Shown here: positions 25,881 through 37,602 of the stretch, piece by piece
Numbering within the stretch: position 1 is the first letter of the stretch
Layout: every line of letters starts with the position of its first letter
From: Arsenophonus endosymbiont of Aleurodicus floccissimus
GTDB lineage: Bacteria; Pseudomonadota; Gammaproteobacteria; Enterobacterales; Enterobacteriaceae
Direction of reading: 5' to 3'
DNA length: 64,000 bases
Assembly (NCBI RefSeq): GCF_900343025.1
Contig: NZ_OUND01000001.1
Location: 1,116,001-1,180,000 of the forward strand
Notes under the pieces: model-generated
What the model saw: only the letters and a program-made list of their open reading frames with translations
What the model was told of the DNA's origin: nothing
Database searches by the model: none
Translations under genes and position numbers: made by a program

Positions 25881-27242
25881 CACTCCACCTTAAATTGAAT
25901 GCCGGACTTTGATGTATAGTGACCCCCTGATTGCTGAAGTTGATTATTGGCCGCGGAAGAGACGACCAAAGCATCATAGACTCTTCCTGATTGACCTCTC
26001 AGTGCGTTGTATTGCCCTTGTATCTTTTTCATTTTTGTTTCCGTTGCGAGGGTAGAATCGCCCGGCTGAGGTAAATACATTTTCGCATATTCTTGTATTT
26101 CTGGAAGAGTAATGGCCGCGCCGATTTCTGGCCGAAGAATGGCATACAGGGCATCCCGTGCATTTACCATATATTGTTGTTCTATCGGAGACAGACTCAG
26201 GTTTGCCAGTGTTCCATAACCCAACGAGCGATTGATTAATACCACCCGTTTAGTGTCTATCTTTTTTCCTAATTCATGCATTGAATCCATGGAATCCTTC
26301 AGGCGGAGGGCGAATCCCACTGCTTTTTTTGATCCCTCATTGGCTTTATCCATGATACTTTGCGCGTTTGGGAGGCTGATTGGCTTCATGCCATCACCCG
26401 CAATGGGCTGGTTTATTTTTCCCGTTTCTTCACTCCCATCCGTGTAATATTTGATTACTGAGCTATCGTCATTTTTCTCAACCTGCATGAGCTTTTTACT
26501 TACGGTATTAATACCCACCGCATTCACAAATGCCATCGCCGCATCCGGATCTGACTGAAGCATTTTAACGTATTGACGATAGTTTTGCATCGCCGCAGTC
26601 GGCGCATAGGCAGTCGTTAACGCATTTGCTCTACTGATGTCCTGTCCTCGCATCGTGACAGCCAGTTTATTTTTATCAATGTCACGCCTTGCCATTTTAT
26701 CCTGAATGTCAAAATAGTTTTCTGGCCCCAATGCGTGCAGGCCAATTAAATTGGTAATTTAATCAAATTGCTGCGGGTCCTGCTTATAGGATAAAAACGC
26801 GGCTTCCGGTGTCAAACCGAGTTGACATAATACCGGTATATTTTTTTATAACGACGCCATAAGAGGCTCATCCCCCTTTTAGCCGCTAGGCGCAAATCCA
26901 TTGCCGCATCGCAATCATTTGCTTGCTATCCTGATCAACAAATCCCATCCCTTTTTGAATGCGTTCTATGTGTTCAGGATGCGCCGCCGCGAGTTTTTTT
27001 ATGGCATGACGATCATTGGCCGCATAAGCGGCACCAAAGGATTCCATAAAATCGGCTTCGGCTTGCTGTTGTTTGCCCGCCGCCAATCGGTCATAAATGC
27101 CACCCAATCCTTGCGCTAGCATCACGCCCGGATTAGGACGTTCAGCATATTGTGGGACGGTGGGCAACCCTAAGCCCCCTGCCGTTTGATTTTCTATTTA
27201 CTGACTTGGAAAGCCAGGCAGTTGAAACGTTGCTATAATCAC
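25880..27242 (-). pseudogene. P22 gp20-like DNA-ejection protein
   Basis: This occupies the position of P22 gene 20, between gp7 and gp16. A GTG at 27242 starts IIATFQLPGFPSQ, a TAA interrupts, and the frame continues to ...[20 protein letters not shown] and [18 protein letters not shown], similar to P22 gp20 (NAYASGDRNAMKQLIAKYP...RQGMGFVDDD). A broken stretch (26740-26890) follows, then a 283-residue helical C-terminal part ending SGIQFKVE. Identification rests on order plus these motifs. Confidence 0.75.
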
Positions 27243-27248
27243 TCCCGA

Positions 27249-27880
27249 TTAAAATAAACTCCCTAACAGACCGAGCCCACCACCGATGGCAGCACCCCAG
27301 TGACCACCAATAGACCCCTTCATCCCGCCAATGCTTGCCCCGGTTAACGCGCCGGCCATACCACCGCCTAACGCGCTGTGAAATCCAGAAGGACTATTGG
27401 CCGCCGTGGCATTAGCCGCCCCAATGTTATGTACTAACTGACCGACATTATTGGCGTAATTTTGTCCAGCTACAGCCTGTCCACTGGCAGCATTCAGGCC
27501 AATACCCACTAAATTACCGTAATTTTGCATCTGTCCCGATAACCAGTTTTGACCCAATGCCGGGGCTATCACCGCTAATTGATTCCCGGTGGCCGTCGAC
27601 CCTAAACCGCCTGTCGCTTCGGTGGCATTTAGCTGTTGATATCGAGCTTGATTGGCTAAATCATTAAACTGTTGCGAGTGGTACAATGGGTTTAATGCTT
27701 GTCCTTGACCGTCTAATGTCGTCAGATTTTGCAAATCTCCTAATGCCGGGGGGCGCTCACTTTCATATACGTCGCCAAATTTTGCATGGCCTGATGCCAT
27801 TGGTCTCTTTGCAAGGCCAGGGCGTCACGTGACGCCCTGGCCTGTTCGTTAGAGCCGTTATCTCCGCTGCTTCCACCCAT
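27249..27880 (-). pseudogene. P22 gp7-like DNA-ejection protein, frameshift in a C6 run
   Basis: The start MGGSSGDNGSNEQARASRDA is at 27880. A single frameshift in a C6 run (near 27750) joins it to ALGDLQNLTTLDGQGQALNP. The remainder closely follows P22 gp7: ATEATGGLGSTATGNQL, GQNWLSGQMQNYGNL and the glycine-rich C-terminus GAAIGGGLGLLGSLF. gp7 is ejected into the host periplasm/envelope during P22 infection. Adding one C restores an intact protein. Confidence 0.88.
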
Positions 27881-28323
27881 TGGCTAATTCCTCTTTCGTT
27901 ACTTGATACAGGGTCATATTGATTTGGTGATGACCCGCCGTCAAGGCGTTATCAATCACCCCCACTTTTCGCATATTCATTAATTGGCAAATCACTTTTC
28001 CCCAGGACGTTTTTTCAGGCACATACGTCATCATGGTTGAGAAGCTGACATTATCCATCAACCATTTTGAAAAACTTCGGGTGGCGCTCAATGCATATTT
28101 CCCCCTGAAACCCGGCGCAAATATCGGATGGATTTCCAGTAACTGGTTACGAATAAATTCGATTAAAAAAACCAACCAACATCAATCCTTCAGAAACCCC
28201 GACATAAAGTTGATTATTTTTTAATTGATAATCCCCGTTATTTTCCACGGCATCACCGATATTCGCCTTATCGGTAAAAAACCGATAAAATTGTTCGATG
28301 TTCTCAATCACTTTAATTTCCAT
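27858..28323 (-). pseudogene. P22 gp14-like head assembly/DNA-transfer protein, frameshift in a T7 run
   Basis: The start MEIKVIENIEQFYRFFTDKA at 28323 overlaps the tail-needle stop. The frame breaks in a run of seven T (28165-28171 on the complementary strand) and continues EFIRNQLLEIHPIFAPGFRG, ALSATRSFSKWLMD and MTYVPEKTSWGKVICQLMN. It resembles the DUF2824/gp14 family, which has an acetyltransferase-like look (G-[FY]-R-G-K-[FY]-A). Position between gp26 and gp7 matches P22 gene 14. The 3' end overlaps gp7 by 23 bp. Confidence 0.7.
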
Positions 28324-28853
28324 CAATCAATTAATCCGTGTGAACGTAACGCATCTTATAATGCTTTAATCCGTTGTCTGGCAGCGATTAATCCATTGGC
28401 TAAAGCCTGAACTTCAGACTGATTATACGTTGTGCCTACATTAAATGATTGATTCGCATTAAACACGTCTTTCAACGCCGTTCCGGTGGCAACAGTAAAT
28501 CCTGTCACCCGTTGGCCCATCACTTTGATACCATTCACTGAATAAGCCGTCTTGACATTCAGTGACGAGGAGAGCGATTGTAAATCAACCTGCGATTTTG
28601 AAATAGTGTCTGCCTGAACCGCATTAATCTGCTACGCCTGTGTCACCAGTTCCCTATCTTGCTCATCATTTCTGGTTTTTGACTGATAGGCATCGTCCGC
28701 CGCTTCATTGGCTTTACCGGCCACCCTGCCGATATCCGATAAACTGTTTAAGACAATCATCCGGTAGGCGGTCGAAAAATTAGCCGGTAAAATCGTCGGG
28801 TCAATGTGCGTAACCTGGATTTCAACCGGGTTATCCGCATTAGCTGAGTTCAT
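28323..28853 (-). pseudogene. P22 gp26-like tail needle, two in-frame stops
   Basis: gp26 is the trimeric needle that plugs the P22 portal channel and pierces the envelope. The start MNSANADNPVEIQVTHIDPT is followed by [20 protein letters not shown], matching gp26 ([23 protein letters not shown]). A TAG follows ELVTQA. The C-terminal knob region [20 protein letters not shown] and the end DALRSHGLID are typical; a TAA precedes DALRSHGLID. There are no indels. The coiled-coil is shorter than in P22. Confidence 0.88.
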
Positions 28854-30268
28854 TATGCCATCCTGATTGAAAAATTGGATAAGGTTAAACGGGTGATTTC
28901 GTGATAATGCGGATTTTAAAGCCGATATTTTTTCTGACACAACCTATACGTCGTCAGATAATCCTTTTATCATAGCGGAAAGGTGAATTTTGCTCTATCA
29001 TCTGCTCTCTACTGTAGTTAATCCCATCTGTTGTTAAAGATAGAAATAATTTATCCGCTATTTGGGCCACTCCAGTTGACGCTTCCAGTTCAAAATCAAA
29101 TGATCGCGCATTATCCGCTTTTATCATCGGGGTATAAAGAATATGTTCAGCTTGTTGTCCATATTGACTTGATGCATTAAAGACTAATTTCCCAATCAAT
29201 GATTCACGCTTATCACCCACTGTTATCTGATTATCAAAAAACATAAAGTCAATCGCCCGATAAGGTTCATCGTAAAAGTCTCTTTTAAGTAATGACCATT
29301 GTAAATATTGATGGCTTGCCGAGCCATCAAAACAAAGCGTGTGTTTGAGCAGGTGAAGGAGTAATAATTCATGGTTGTCAAATCGAATCGACTTCATAAA
29401 GGAAGCCGCTAATTCATCCGCAGAATAATCACGGATAATTTTATCGATGGTGGCGGTGGATATTTTACTTTTTTCACCGGCGCCAATGAGATAAACAGCC
29501 GGTTGCCCAGTCGATTGATGGCTCAGGATGGCGTATTTGTCTTGATAACGACATTTACAATCACGACCGGCAATACCTCCTTGGATCATATAAGCGTCTT
29601 GATTACTATAAAGCGGTTGCGACGTATCCGCCGATCCGGTTAAGGCGAAATACTCGATACTTGACGAACCAAAACAAACAATCAGGTCTCACCATGCGTC
29701 GACGGAAACGATGCCATCTGGCTGCGATTCAGCACCATAAAAAGGCCGATATCTATCCGGTTTTGATTCATTTTCCAAATCCGTAACGCCAAATCGTTCA
29801 CACCCTTTTTGTAACCAGATGTAACCCCCCGATTTCGACAGACATCAATCACTTCACCTAAGTCATATTGCAGGTATTTATCCTTTGGCCAGTTTGATAA
29901 TTCCTTCTCGCTACCGTCATATCCGTATAACTTGAGTTTACCTTCAACACAAACCGCCTGACTATGACTCGAGTGAGACATCGACCCGCGGCGCATTCGC
30001 GCTATATCAGCCACTTCGTTGTTATTACAATAAAGTCTATTGCCACAGACCCGATAGCACGCGTTCTTTTTGGTATTAAAATGGACACCCCGTAAAACAC
30101 CCTTTACGTCCTGCTTTTTCTCAATGCCAGGGAAAGAGCGTAATAACCCGATGCATTCAGGACTTCTTTCGGTGTGGCTAATAGATTAACCAGTAAGGCA
30201 TCAATATAATCGGCGGTCTTGGCCTCTTTAACTAATCCTTTAGCTAACGGGATCTGTATTTTTGGCAC
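28853..30268 (-). pseudogene. P22 gp10-like packaged-DNA stabilisation protein
   Basis: gp10 forms the tail hub. A GTG at 30268 (preceded by GGGGG) starts PKIQIPLAKGLVKEAKTADY, followed by NLLATPKEVLNASGYYAL. After frame breaks near 30100 and 30030 come AVCVEGKLKLYGYDGSEKEL, YDLGEVIDVCRNRGVTSGY, TADELA-like YSADELAASFMKSIRFDNHE, DNARSFDFELEASTGVAQ and INYSREQMIEQNSPFRYDKR. The C-terminus KNIGFKIRIITKSPV is out of frame, and the stop overlaps the needle start (TAATG). Collinear with P22 gp10 over its length. Confidence 0.87.
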
Positions 30269-30722
30269 GGAACCCCCGCTCAACATAATAATTCTCAGTC
30301 CCTAACGTGGTATATTTATTACCCTGCCCAACCGGCATATCACCCCGTCTTTCTATTGATGGAACACTAAGCGTGTCAATAAGCAGCGTATCATAGGATG
30401 TGGCGGCGGCCACTTCTTGTCTCGGCGGCGGCTCAATACCATAATCGGATAACATTCTCAGCATCAATTGATAACCAATGGCATGCTTATATTTGCGCGG
30501 CAGGCCTGACACATCATCTGGTAAGGGATTTTCTTCTGCTGCTGAAAACTGATAGCCCAGGTCCCCAAATATAATCTGGCGTTCTGCCATCAAATCTTCC
30601 AGGTCATGAATGCCATCTTCAACAGATTGTGGCTCTACGGCAGTTAATGTGGCGTCTGAAGCAATACCCGCCTTGCGCAAGGCAAACAGAACAATCTCCC
30701 CTTTAGTCAGCGGTTGTGTCAT
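30240..30722 (-). CDS. P22 gp4-like tail accessory / head completion protein
   Basis: P22 gp4 binds the portal first among the tail proteins. This 160-residue frame is open: MTQPLTKGEIVLFALRKAGI, ASDATLTAVEPQSVEDGIHD and MPVGQGNKYTTLG match P22 gp4 ([33 protein letters not shown]). The end overlaps the gp10 start by 29 bp. One of the few late virion genes that looks intact. Confidence 0.85.
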   Translation of the reverse strand: MTQPLTKGEIVLFALRKAGIASDATLTAVEPQSVEDGIHDLEDLMAERQIIFGDLGYQFSAAEENPLPDDVSGLPRKYKHAIGYQLMLRMLSDYGIEPPPRQEVAAATSYDTLLIDTLSVPSIERRGDMPVGQGNKYTTLGTENYYVERGFRAKNTDPVS

Positions 30723-30893
30723 CGTAAGCCCTTTTCCTATTTTTAGGTGCTTTAGCTTTCTCGGTTGCCTTTATTTCATCAATCGACGCCACAAAGCCCC
30801 TTTTTTGAACTCATGAAAATCCCTTGTCGCTATCACTGCCTGGACAAAACCGGCTTCATTATTAGCCCACACAAAAACACTTTTTCTTTCCAC
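30703..30893 (-). pseudogene. small phage protein between coat and gp4, frameshifted
   Basis: A GTG at 30893, preceded by GAGG, starts VERKSVFVWANNEAGFVQAV, then IATRDFHEF. A frameshift in an A6 run leads to GFVASIDEIKATEKAKAPKN and a stop overlapping the gp4 start. Small proteins of this look lie between the coat and gp4 genes in Sf6-like phages, as far as I recall. Function unknown. The call depends on accepting the frameshift. Confidence 0.5.
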
Positions 30894-30902
30894 CTTTACC
30901 TC

Positions 30903-30928
30903 GATAAAAAGGGCGCTAAAGCGCCCAC
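30903..30928 (-). terminator. rho-independent terminator after the coat gene
   Basis: GGGCGC, loop TTTA, GCGCCC followed by TTTTTATCG on the minus strand, 13 bp after the coat stop. A terminator in the middle of the late operon would need Q antitermination to be passed. Confidence 0.8.
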
Positions 30929-30940
30929 TTTATCATAAAT

Positions 30941-32231
30941 TTAAGGATTACCAAAAAATTGACCACCCTGATGTGGATTAAAACAGACATAGGCAGGGTA
31001 ATAGGTCAAAACGCATCATTTGCTTATTTGCATCGCCATCTGCATATTTCATATTTATGCACCCGAATAGAAAAACCCTCATACGTTTCTACTGCTGAGT
31101 CAAGGCTATGTAATTTTGGCAAGGGGATGGATGGTGCCTAACCCACAGAAAAACTTATTGTAAAAAAGGTTAGGTTTCATCTGTTGTTTTGCCGTTCCTA
31201 TGATAGAAACGGCATCGCCTGCCTTCACTTTTGCATCAACGGCATTGTATTTGCGCATTGCTTTCATCATAAATCGGCACACACGATAATTTAACCGTGA
31301 CATCATCCGAAGCGGCAGAGGCAGTCTCTTCCAGTACCGTTGCGGTAAAACTGATTGCTGTCGATCCGTTGTATAACGTTTGCTTACTTTGCTGATTTAA
31401 CCAGTGAGTAGACGTAAATTTAAGCTGATCACCGGCTTTTAAAAAATCCCGGCTTACTCGGTGTCGCCCCGGTCAATGTTACCGTAAATTGGTAGGCATC
31501 CTTCACCAACAGATAATCAACGTTAGGCGCGGTTTTTACCGTGATTGTGCCACCAAAATCACCTTCCTCTCTTGATGCAAGACCATTAGACATCAATGCC
31601 GAATGCCACCAAAATTACCCGATATCTGCGCATTCTCCCAAGCAGTACGGACTAATTGTTCGGTGGCATGCAAACCCGACTGCGCATCCGCAAGCCGTTG
31701 GGCTGACCACGGATCCATGACGGCGTAATTTTCACTGGTTTTAATGCCAATATCAATATCTTTTATGAATGAGGCCGTTTGAGCCACATCTGACCATTTC
31801 TTTATCGGTGTATTGGGTGAGCCCAGCGATAAGGCGCCATTGTTCATCATAAAATGTGCTAATTCTATTTCCAGATCAGGGACCATGCGCTCATGAATCG
31901 GGGATAGCATTTGTTCAAGTTGATTCAGCTTTAGCGCTTCTTTAATTTGGGTCCATTCAACCGCCACCGTGATATATTTACCCACTTTGCCGGTTGCTTT
32001 GCCCGCTAGAAGACTATTTTTCGCTTTTCCGGTAATATCCCCGGCTTCTGTTCTTTCAGATTTGAACTGAGGCGGACGCTTAAAGCTCACACTGTCGCCG
32101 GTATTTGAATTTATCTTACCGGATAATAATTGCCTATCAATGATTTTACACAACACAAGATCCGACATAAAGCCAGGTAAGAATTTTTTTAAAACAATTT
32201 GACTGATATTTAATTCTAGATTATTTGCCAT
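30941..32231 (-). pseudogene. major capsid (coat) protein, Sf6/CUS-3 type
   Basis: The first 212 codons are clean: MANNLELNISQIVLKKFLPG, FMSDLVLCKIIDRQLLSG, SFKRPPQFKSERTEAGDITG, MMNNGALSLGSPNTPIKKW and YAVMDPWSAQRLADAQSGLH. This is the HK97-fold coat of the Sf6-like branch of P22-like phages rather than the P22 sequence itself. A frameshift near 31590 and several breaks follow (the insertion domain is scrambled), but the C-terminus reappears: LFYNKFFCGLG, YEGFSIRVHKYADGDANK, FDLLPAYVCFNPHQGGQFFG. Stop at 30941. Confidence 0.92.
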
Positions 32232-32242
32232 TTTTCTACTCT

Positions 32243-33143
32243 TTATTCAATCATTGCACCGGGGCACAATTTGTTAAATTCATCGGATTTCAGGTTTCCC
32301 GCCCCCCCTTTTAGCGTTGGCTCTGGCTTAGGTGTCTTTTTAGGTTTGGGCGCCAGTTTTACCTTCTGGCTAATTTGACTTAATAGAAACGCGGCACGTA
32401 TTGGATCATTCTCAGCGGTCAGCCGCTAGCGCAAAGCATTGTTTTTACCCAGCGCATAAGCGATAAGCTCTGTTCCCTCATCAGCCGCATGGATTAAAAT
32501 CTCCTGCTGCAATACGGGCACTTCTGAACGAACGAACAACCGCTTCCATCTCTGGGTAATCTTTCACAGGCAATCTGGCTGCGCGTTCTTGATGCGATTT
32601 CAGACGTTCAATAAATCGTTCTTGAACTTCTCATTGCTGCCTTTGTTGTGCTTGTTGCTTTTGTTCGACATGGTTTTTTTTCTCATGCCAATCTTTCATT
32701 GCTTTTTCCTAGACTTCTTCATCATAATCACAAGATCCCAACGTCGGTTTAGCCGGAATAATGTTATCATGATTAACGGGCGATTGATGAGTCGGCTGGG
32801 TGGTTAATTCCTCAAGCTGACGTTTCAAATCGCGATTTTCTTTCTGTGTTTCTTTAAACCCTTTTCTCAGCTCTTTAACCCACTTAGGCGCAGGCTTACC
32901 TTCTATTGAATCTTCATCTTCGCCTAGCGATATTTCTTCATCTCCAATTTGCAATGCGTAATCGTGCGCCGGCTCGACTTCCTGATCGGATTTTTCTGCA
33001 GTATTATCCATATCAAGCAGTTGCACTTGATCGGCATTATTCTCACTCGCCTGCGTGGGTTACTCAACGGTATTTTGCGGTAGTATGTTCTGATGTACAG
33101 ACATAGGGACAGCTTAACCATCGATAATCAGTTCGTTTTCCAT
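32243..33143 (-). pseudogene. scaffolding protein
   Basis: It lies between portal and coat, the position of P22 gene 8. The start MENELIIDG is followed at once by TAA and another stop; then come acidic and helical stretches (NTAEKSDQEVEPAHDYALQI, DEEISLGEDEDSIEGKPAPK, KELRKGFKETQKENRDLKRQ) and the C-terminus EFNKLCPGAMIE. Acidic N-terminal and helical basic C-terminal character is usual for scaffolds. At least five stops or shifts. Confidence 0.7.
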
Positions 33144-33187
33144 TTATGATTCCTTAACGCTACGAGTCGTCCACAGGAGACGGTGGG

Positions 33188-35348
33188 TTATGTTGACGCT
33201 GTATCAATAGGTTGGTTATGCTGCGTATCGGTGACTTTTAGCATCAACTCAGCATCCGCTCTTCTGGCACCATCCCCTTGTTCTTTCTGGAATTGGTGAA
33301 GCATTTAAAGGGCTTCCCGAATTTCTGCGCGTTTAGTGCTGTCAGCAGCGTCAAGCAGCTGCACCACTTTTGCTTCAGCAACCCGTGCTTCCGTTTGTGC
33401 CTAGAAGGCTTTCACCTGAATAGCGAGCGCTTCGTTCTTCGCTTTCTGAACCTTAGCTTGCCCTTGCATTAATACCCCTTGAGCGGCGACAAGTTTGGCA
33501 TTAGGCTGTTGTGATTGCTGCATCATTTGCGCAACCCTCTGCTCTTCTTCTATATTGCGCGGTTTAACGACACCTTGGGTCAATAACTACTTGCGATTAT
33601 ACTCTTTGAACTCGTCAAGTCCTTTGCCGTCCATATTGTCAAGAATGATACCTTGTAAAACCTGTCGCATTGGGTCTTGCGGTAACATGCCAACCAATAG
33701 ATTAGTCAGCACTGAAACAGTCGCATCCCGTCTTGCGGTATAAGACGGCGCCACATTGACCGCAACATCATAACGACCACTGGATAAATCATTTATCGAC
33801 AACACTTGCCCGTTCTGCTTATCGTTGATGACCACCGACATTAAGGCGATATCGTCAGTCCCGTTCGCATTAACAATGCGAACCTGTCTATCCGAGCCGT
33901 AGACTTCACTGGCCATTGATAACCAAACTTCACCCGCGCGCTTACGGCTCTTAGCCATATTGTCCAAATAGATAAACGAGGACATATCGGAACGATGCAT
34001 CAGATTATTAACAGTTTCTTTGGCTATTGCCAGGCATTTGCTGCATCGCCTGGCTTGAACCGGTCACCTCCTGGATATCCATCCCGCCCCCGTTTGCTGT
34101 AATAACGCGGCCATCTCCTGATTCAGTGGCTGGGGTTGCCTGTATCCGACTGGCGTAGGGGGCGCAATAATATTACCTTGCTTGTCAACAATCTCATTGA
34201 GTGGCAAGAAAGCCGGCCTGTTTTTATTTCGATTCGCCCAATATTTCTCCAGGGTTTTTATCTGACTCTTACCGACAATCAGAATGGAACCAGTATCCTG
34301 CGTGGCAGAATCTGCCAGCATCGACACCTGTAAGTTGTAAAGCCGCTGTGCGTCCATGGCTTTTGCAATATGCCCTTCCACTCGCTCAATATCATCGATA
34401 AACCACTGCTTACCATACACCGGAATTAACGGGATATGCTTACCGGGTATGCGTTGTGGTTTTTCAAGAAAACCCTCACCATCCACCACCGAGACATAAA
34501 CACAGCGGCGCTTAAGGGGTTCTTCGGGCTACTTCAATGAAACCAATCTCAATCAGTTCGTCGGCAACGTGTTCTAATTGGTCACTGTCATAGGCCACAA
34601 TTTCACCGGTAAAGGGATTTTGAAAACGCACAACATCAACCGACTCTTTTTTTACTTCGTAGTATTTGGCGATATAAACCACATCAACATCATACCAATC
34701 GTAATCCCATGATCGGTCAATGCCACGACTTAACCTGACAGGGTCTTTGTTGTATTCCGCCTGATACTTTTCAGCAGAGAGTGAATACATGCAGAAAGCC
34801 CACTGGGCATCGGATTTATCGTATTTCTTCGCATCCGGGTCGAATCAAACCGAACGCGCCGGATCATAAATTAGCGCCATCGCTATCCGCTATCGCTTAT
34901 CCATCGGATCAGCTTCATTGACCCACTGTGTCGTTAGCCGAAAGCACCCAAAGCCCCCGTTAGCGGCATCATCAAAGGCGTTATCACACGCTTCGCCGCC
35001 GTCGGTTTCTTCATAGTCGGCGCGGAATAGTCCGTTTAGTTTATTCGCTAACGCTTCACTGGCTGCGCTGTCGCCCGGTCTAAATTTAACGGTAATGCGA
35101 TTATTGCGATATTCGATAATTATTCGATTGAGCTCGGTCGATATTTTATTAATTTCAAACTTCGGGTACTTCTCAACTTGTTTGCCTAATTCAGAGCCCG
35201 CCGCCGTGGCCCCTTCCCATTGGCCACCAGGAACGCGCACAAATCGTGTCGCCTCAATACATTTTTCTCTCACCTATTTTTGCGGTGAGTTCGCCCGGTC
35301 AAACTTGAGCATAATTTGCTCATGTCTTTTTTGTAATGTTTCAGCCAT
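33188..35348 (-). pseudogene. portal protein, P22-like
   Basis: The portal dodecamer is the DNA entry channel. MAETLQKRHEQIMLKFDRAN starts at 35348, just after the terminase stop. An early TAG is followed by VPGGQWEGATAAG, AYSILR-like middle parts, YDSDQLEHVADELIEIGF, KHIPLIPVYGKQWFIDDIER (P22: HIPIVPVFGEWGFVEDKE) and the long helical barrel region AKLVAAQGVLMQGQAKVQKA. About 720 codons, like P22 gp1. Breaks occur near 35275, 34890-34800, 34510, 34060-34000, 33585 and 33400. Confidence 0.85.
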
Positions 35349-35350
35349 AA

Positions 35351-36792
35351 TTACCAACTCGACGATGAGGGGACAATGATTTCCGTGTCTTCTTTTATGT
35401 GGAGAGGATTGGCAAATGACATCATCAGCGTATCCGCCATATTGGGTGATTTGAGCCTTTTCGCTCGCATCTTATCTTTGCTAATCAATTGGATTAATCT
35501 GTTCCTGGTGTGTGTTTTCGTTGTTGTTTGATGAGCTCTGATTTCAATTGTGACATTTTCGCTATTTTCGAAGACAGACTTTTATCAACGCATCCGGATC
35601 GAGATATTCTCCCTTTTCAACCGCGTGCCACGTTTTTTATAAAATCGGTCGGCTAAATAAACCCAATATTGAGCGAGCTTGTTTCTAAAGGTATCACGGT
35701 GGGTTCTATCATCTTTATTTGAAGAGGGAAGGTATTCACCCTTGCCTAGCACATAGATTTCATGAGGATAATCGGGCGAATACCCAGCGCCAAAGCCCGT
35801 CACCACCATCTTATTACCATCATTGCTATGTCTTAGATGGGTTTTTACGGTGCCTACCCCTAACCCAATATTATCATAAATAAAATCATCCGCCCGATAA
35901 TCAAAGACGGCATCGAACGCCTTTAGGGTAGCGTCTGTCACATCACCTTCTGACCAGCTCACGCAATCTTCAATAAGCACGCCATAGCGTTTGGATAAGG
36001 CTTTCTCGTCCTTACCAGAATCAGCCGGGTCGAAAGTGACAACACGTATCCCTCTTGGCGTAAACCCTAACTTGATGTGTGCATCAATCGCCGCGTCCAC
36101 CCACTCAGGCTGAATTAATGTATCACCGTAATTCGCATCACATTCGCCACCATAAACATGCCGCTATTTTTTATAGTTTTCCTGTTTCATCTTCTACGCA
36201 TCATTTTTAAGTTCTGCCGGTAACCAAGAATTATCCATGTAGCTCACTTTCCAATATACACCTCATCGTCTTCATAGTAACCTTGCGTATCGATTATCGC
36301 TTTATATGGCTTGACGAATCGCTGATAAACGGCACCGTCTTCTTCGGCAGGATTAAAGGAAAACCACAGCCCAGAGCCGGGCTTGCGAATCGTGGCAATG
36401 AGCGTATCCAGACTTTTTTCCGATACCGTCTCCGCTTCTTCTACCCATGCAACATCAAAATCATGTTTGGATTCGAAAGAAGCAATATTACGCGCCAACT
36501 GGCCATATTTGAAAATAGACGCATTGATGCCTTCAATGTAGCTATTGCACACCCGAAATCGGGCTTGTAATCCTAACGTGGCTACCTCGGCATGTAATAC
36601 CGCACGGATAGAATCTTCAATCGAATTCATAAATTCCCGCAAACATAAAAACCGGCGCTTATACATTGCGGCCGTGATTAAGGCTATTTTAGTAAACGAA
36701 ACCGTTTTCATACCACCCCGACCGCCAAAGTAAACTTTGATGCGTTTCGGTTTGAACATGGGAGCGAACTTTTCGCTAATTTGTACCTTCAC
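35351..36792 (-). pseudogene. terminase large subunit (TerL), Sf6 gp2-like
   Basis: TerL packages DNA with an N-terminal ATPase and a C-terminal nuclease. The start is MKVQISEKFAPMFKPKRIKV; the Walker A region reads FGGRGGMKTVS, then FLCLREFMNSIEDSI, Walker B VAWVEEAETVS and SFNPAEEDGAVYQRF, all parallel to Sf6 gp2. A frameshift at about 36244 leads via a gap to WVDAAIDAHIKLGF, the nuclease Asp in VVTFDPADSGKD, and FRNKLAQYWVYLADRFYKK. A second set of breaks at 35585-35520 precedes SPNMADTLMMSF and PSSSSW. The start overlaps terS by 17 bp. Confidence 0.88.
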
Positions 36793-37183
36793 GTTTAGGC
36801 ATGCCTACAAATTCAATGGTCATCTTGCTATCTGTCTCAATCGCACCGCCATCTTTACCTGTAAGCGTGGTTTCTTGTTTTTCTACGTAACCGTGATTAG
36901 ATAACATCAGTTTGGTTATCGTAGCATTAAATTCTCCTGTAAGCCATTTATTTATCAAGCTATTTTCTTGAACCGTTTTGATGGCCGCTAACGTGCCAGA
37001 AAAAGCGCTATTTTCCTTGGCATATTCCTGTGCGGTAGACCGGCTTATCCCTAAATAACAGACTAAACCCGCCACACTGAGTACAACATCCCCCACGGTT
37101 TTGTATTCGCTCATTAAATAGGCGTTGGCCTTTTCGAGGCTCACGGCTAACTTACTCGGCCGCCCTATTTTCTTCTTACTCAC
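36776..37183 (-). CDS. terminase small subunit (TerS), Sf6 gp1-like
   Basis: TerS recognises the pac site. This 135-residue frame is intact: MSKKKIGRPSKLAVSLEKAN, then a helix-turn-helix-like stretch GLVCYLGISRSTAQEYAKEN and TGEFNATITKLMLSNHGYVE. The last motif (NATITKLMLSNHGY) is very common in the Terminase_2/Sf6 small subunit family. It precedes and slightly overlaps terL. Confidence 0.85.
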   Translation of the reverse strand: MSKKKIGRPSKLAVSLEKANAYLMSEYKTVGDVVLSVAGLVCYLGISRSTAQEYAKENSAFSGTLAAIKTVQENSLINKWLTGEFNATITKLMLSNHGYVEKQETTLTGKDGGAIETDSKMTIEFVGMPKREGTN

Positions 37184-37284
37184 CCTCTTTTAGTCTCCCG
37201 ATTGACGGGAACGGGCGTAACGCCGCTTGCCCTTTTCATTGTTGACTATCCTTTTTCCTATTTTCAATGACGAAGCCTCGGCAG

Positions 37285-37602
37285 TTATTCTCTCTGCTTT
37301 TCAATCTGCCTTATCGCCGCTTTATCTTGGTTACACATCTCGAGAGCCAGCAGCAGTTGCTCATTGAGTATCAGACTATCGCCCCAGGTCATGTGTTCCG
37401 ATATCACCGGCAGAGCGCAATCATCGAGTAACGTTCCTGGAATGGGTGCTGGCGGCACGGGGAGATATTTTATTTGCGTGTGCACGCAACCGGTTAACAG
37501 CGGCAGTAGGCACAGGCAGACGAGCGCAGCGTTCAGGCGTAATCGCTTTTTGTATCTCAACCATTTCGGGCTGCGATTCGTGTATCGCCTGTTGGTGCGC
37601 AT
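37285..37602 (-). CDS. Rz1-like spanin lipoprotein
   Basis: The outer-membrane half of the two-component spanin. The lipobox LLPLLTGC is followed by a proline-rich stretch ([12 protein letters not shown]), the hallmark of Rz1. It is embedded in the +1 frame of the Rz gene, the classical nested arrangement. Intact, ending ...RQIEKQRE. Confidence 0.85.
   Translation of the reverse strand: MRTNRRYTNRSPKWLRYKKRLRLNAALVCLCLLPLLTGCVHTQIKYLPVPPAPIPGTLLDDCALPVISEHMTWGDSLILNEQLLLALEMCNQDKAAIRQIEKQRE

Noticed and set aside
25880..37183. Numerous plus-strand frames opposite the phage late genes (for example 26232-26447, 34136-34401, 37364-37777)
   Set aside because: They lie opposite recognisable virion, terminase or spanin genes, lack ribosome sites and show no family similarity.
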